DNA of 64,000 nt from Bog-756 sp963845485. Its GTDB lineage: Bacteria > Actinomycetota > Acidimicrobiia > Acidimicrobiales > RAAP-2. Position numbers and translations under genes: made by a program. Location of the stretch: contig CAWJSI010000014.1 in NCBI GenBank assembly GCA_963845485.1, positions 248,001 through 312,000 of the forward strand. Direction: 5' to 3'. Below are positions 63,031 through 64,000 of this stretch, one piece after another. Within the stretch, counting starts at the first letter, position 1. Each line of letters opens with the position of its first letter. A model generated the notes under the pieces. The model was given only the letters and a program-made list of their open reading frames with translations, was not told the DNA's origin and did not search any database.

Positions 63031-64000
63031 TCAGCCGAGCTTCATGGCTTTGGCCGCGGCGGTGACACCTGAGCTCTGGCACACCGAGCCGGGCTGCTGG
63101 TTGGTGGCCGAGCAGATGGCGGCCGAGATGTAGTTCGAGGTGGCGACGATGGCTTGGGTGACCGGATTGGACGGGTCCTTGAGCGAGGAGGCGATCTCCT
63201 CTTGGGTCTGTCCGGTCAGTCCGCCCGGCTCGTAGGTGGAGCCCGAGAACAGGACCTTGTTGTCCACGTTGATGTAGGGGAAGGAGATCCCCTGGGTGTT
63301 GCCGGGAACGAACTGGGAACTGGCGTACTTGGCCAGCACGGCCGCCTCCGCCTTGGTGGGCGTCTGGAGCGGCTTGTAGCCGCTACATCCGGTTGCCGTC
63401 TTGTCCACGATGTTGGTGCAGGCCTCGATGGGCACGAAGTTGATGTACTTGCTGTCGTAGGTGGCGTTCCGGAAGGTGAAGGTGCTGTAGTCCCCGTCCT
63501 GGAGGCCCGAGGCCGTGGTGTCCAGACCGTGCCAGGTGCCGAAGCGGGACAGGGAAAGCACCATGCTCCACCGTTCGGCGGCACAGAACGGGCAGTACTC
63601 GGCTCCGTAGTACATCATCGACGGTGCCTTGCCGTTCAGGGTGAGCGGGGGCTGGCCGGTGATGACGATGGGCTTGTTGCCGGCGAACTCGGCCGGAATG
63701 TCGGCACCCACGCTGTCGAACACCGAGGTGGGAACCGTGGTGACCTTGTTCACCAGGGAGGCGGATGCCGGCCGCACCGCCTGGTGCGAACTGGAGGTGG
63801 GCCCGCTGCCGCTGGTGGCTTTCACCACCACCAGCACCACGATGATGACGACGACGAGTCCCACGGCCCCCCAGGCCATCATCGCTCCGGACAGGCCCCG
63901 CTTCGGGGGGGTGGCGGCAGGACGGCCACCGGGGCGAGGCTTGTTGCCCCCGCTCCTGTTCCCGCCCCCGCCGGCCTTGGTCGCACCAGTGGCCTTGCCC
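63031..64000 (-). CDS. DUF929-family protein, second copy (5' end outside window)
   Basis: At least 323 residues; the frame remains open to the window edge. A Gly/Lys/Pro-rich cytosolic N-terminus (GGNKPRPGGRPAATPPKRG) precedes one membrane helix (MAWGAVGLVVVIIVVLVVV) and an outside domain with C-P-F-C in GAEYCPFCAAERW. A pair of extra cysteines (EACTNIVDKTATGCSG) and two more near the C-terminus (ICSATNQQPGSVC) mirror the first copy. Likely the upstream gene of the VKOR/DUF929 operon; its true start lies beyond the window. Confidence 0.85.
   Translation of the reverse strand, partial: GKATGATKAGGGGNRSGGNKPRPGGRPAATPPKRGLSGAMMAWGAVGLVVVIIVVLVVVKATSGSGPTSSSHQAVRPASASLVNKVTTVPTSVFDSVGADIPAEFAGNKPIVITGQPPLTLNGKAPSMMYYGAEYCPFCAAERWSMVLSLSRFGTWHGLDTTASGLQDGDYSTFTFRNATYDSKYINFVPIEACTNIVDKTATGCSGYKPLQTPTKAEAAVLAKYASSQFVPGNTQGISFPYINVDNKVLFSGSTYEPGGLTGQTQEEIASSLKDPSNPVTQAIVATSNYISAAICSATNQQPGSVCQSSGVTAAAKAMKLG

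Overview
The window is very GC-rich and codes densely on both strands. Gene content points to a high-GC actinobacterium: a WhiB regulator, a paired ArsA/Get3-like ATPase locus, an Rpf-like cell-wall enzyme, an L,D-transpeptidase, actinobacterial SDR/TetR/SRPBCC catabolic genes and many leaderless-looking starts. A deep lineage such as Acidimicrobiia is a reasonable guess, but no marker gene here settles it. There is no rRNA, CRISPR array or intact insertion sequence.

Layout. 1-2.3 kb: a minus-strand operon of SDR, SRPBCC and LLM-type flavin oxidoreductase (cut by the window edge). 2.4-8.9 kb: mostly housekeeping genes (DNA glycosylase, zwf, a NERD-like protein, a CBS protein, a CbiX-like chelatase, a FAD oxidoreductase, an Rpf-like secreted enzyme). 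9-10.5 kb: a DHA2 drug-type MFS exporter with a palindromic operator. 10.5-21.3 kb: a catabolic island (four SDR or ALDH enzymes, TetR, a cyclase-family hydrolase, an NTF2-like protein, two paralogous N-acyl-D-amino-acid-deacylase-like amidohydrolases around an ACMSD-like amidohydrolase). 21.3-27 kb: an NTF2-like protein, type III glutamine synthetase with GlnR-like boxes and a strong terminator, then an MFS/TetR module. 27-36 kb: PfpI-like protein, VOC protein, DMT-type transporter, Tat-exported phospholipase C/acid phosphatase, ABCB-type exporter preceded by a tiny ORF, SDR, alpha/beta hydrolase and two orphan proteins. 36.5-42 kb: FUSC-type transporter, an SRPBCC/ArsR-SRPBCC pair behind a consensus promoter, an SQR-like flavoprotein and a degenerate stretch. 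42-46.5 kb: tRNA-Ala(TGC), a CMD-like and a SHOCT protein, then divergent ppa (frameshifted here) and ppk1, which links pyrophosphate and polyphosphate metabolism. 46.5-57.4 kb: aldo/keto reductase, L,D-transpeptidase, a secreted glycosidase-like protein, a PAS-GGDEF-EAL protein, MmcQ/YjbR, patatin, flavin reductase, a large secreted PKD protein, a decayed MmcQ/YjbR copy and tRNA-Pro(CGG). 57.4-64 kb: CorC-like CBS protein, receiver protein, two ArsA-like ATPases (the upstream one frameshifted), WhiB, then a DUF929-VKOR-DUF929 thiol-redox cluster running off the right edge.

Two themes cross the window. First, many genes have a -10-like TAnnnT hexamer ending 6-7 nt before the start codon, as expected for leaderless transcripts. 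Second, several single-base frame breaks fall in genes expected to be intact (ppa, ArsA-like, perhaps the ArsR-SRPBCC start), so the consensus sequence between about 39 and 61 kb should be checked before any biological meaning is attached to them.
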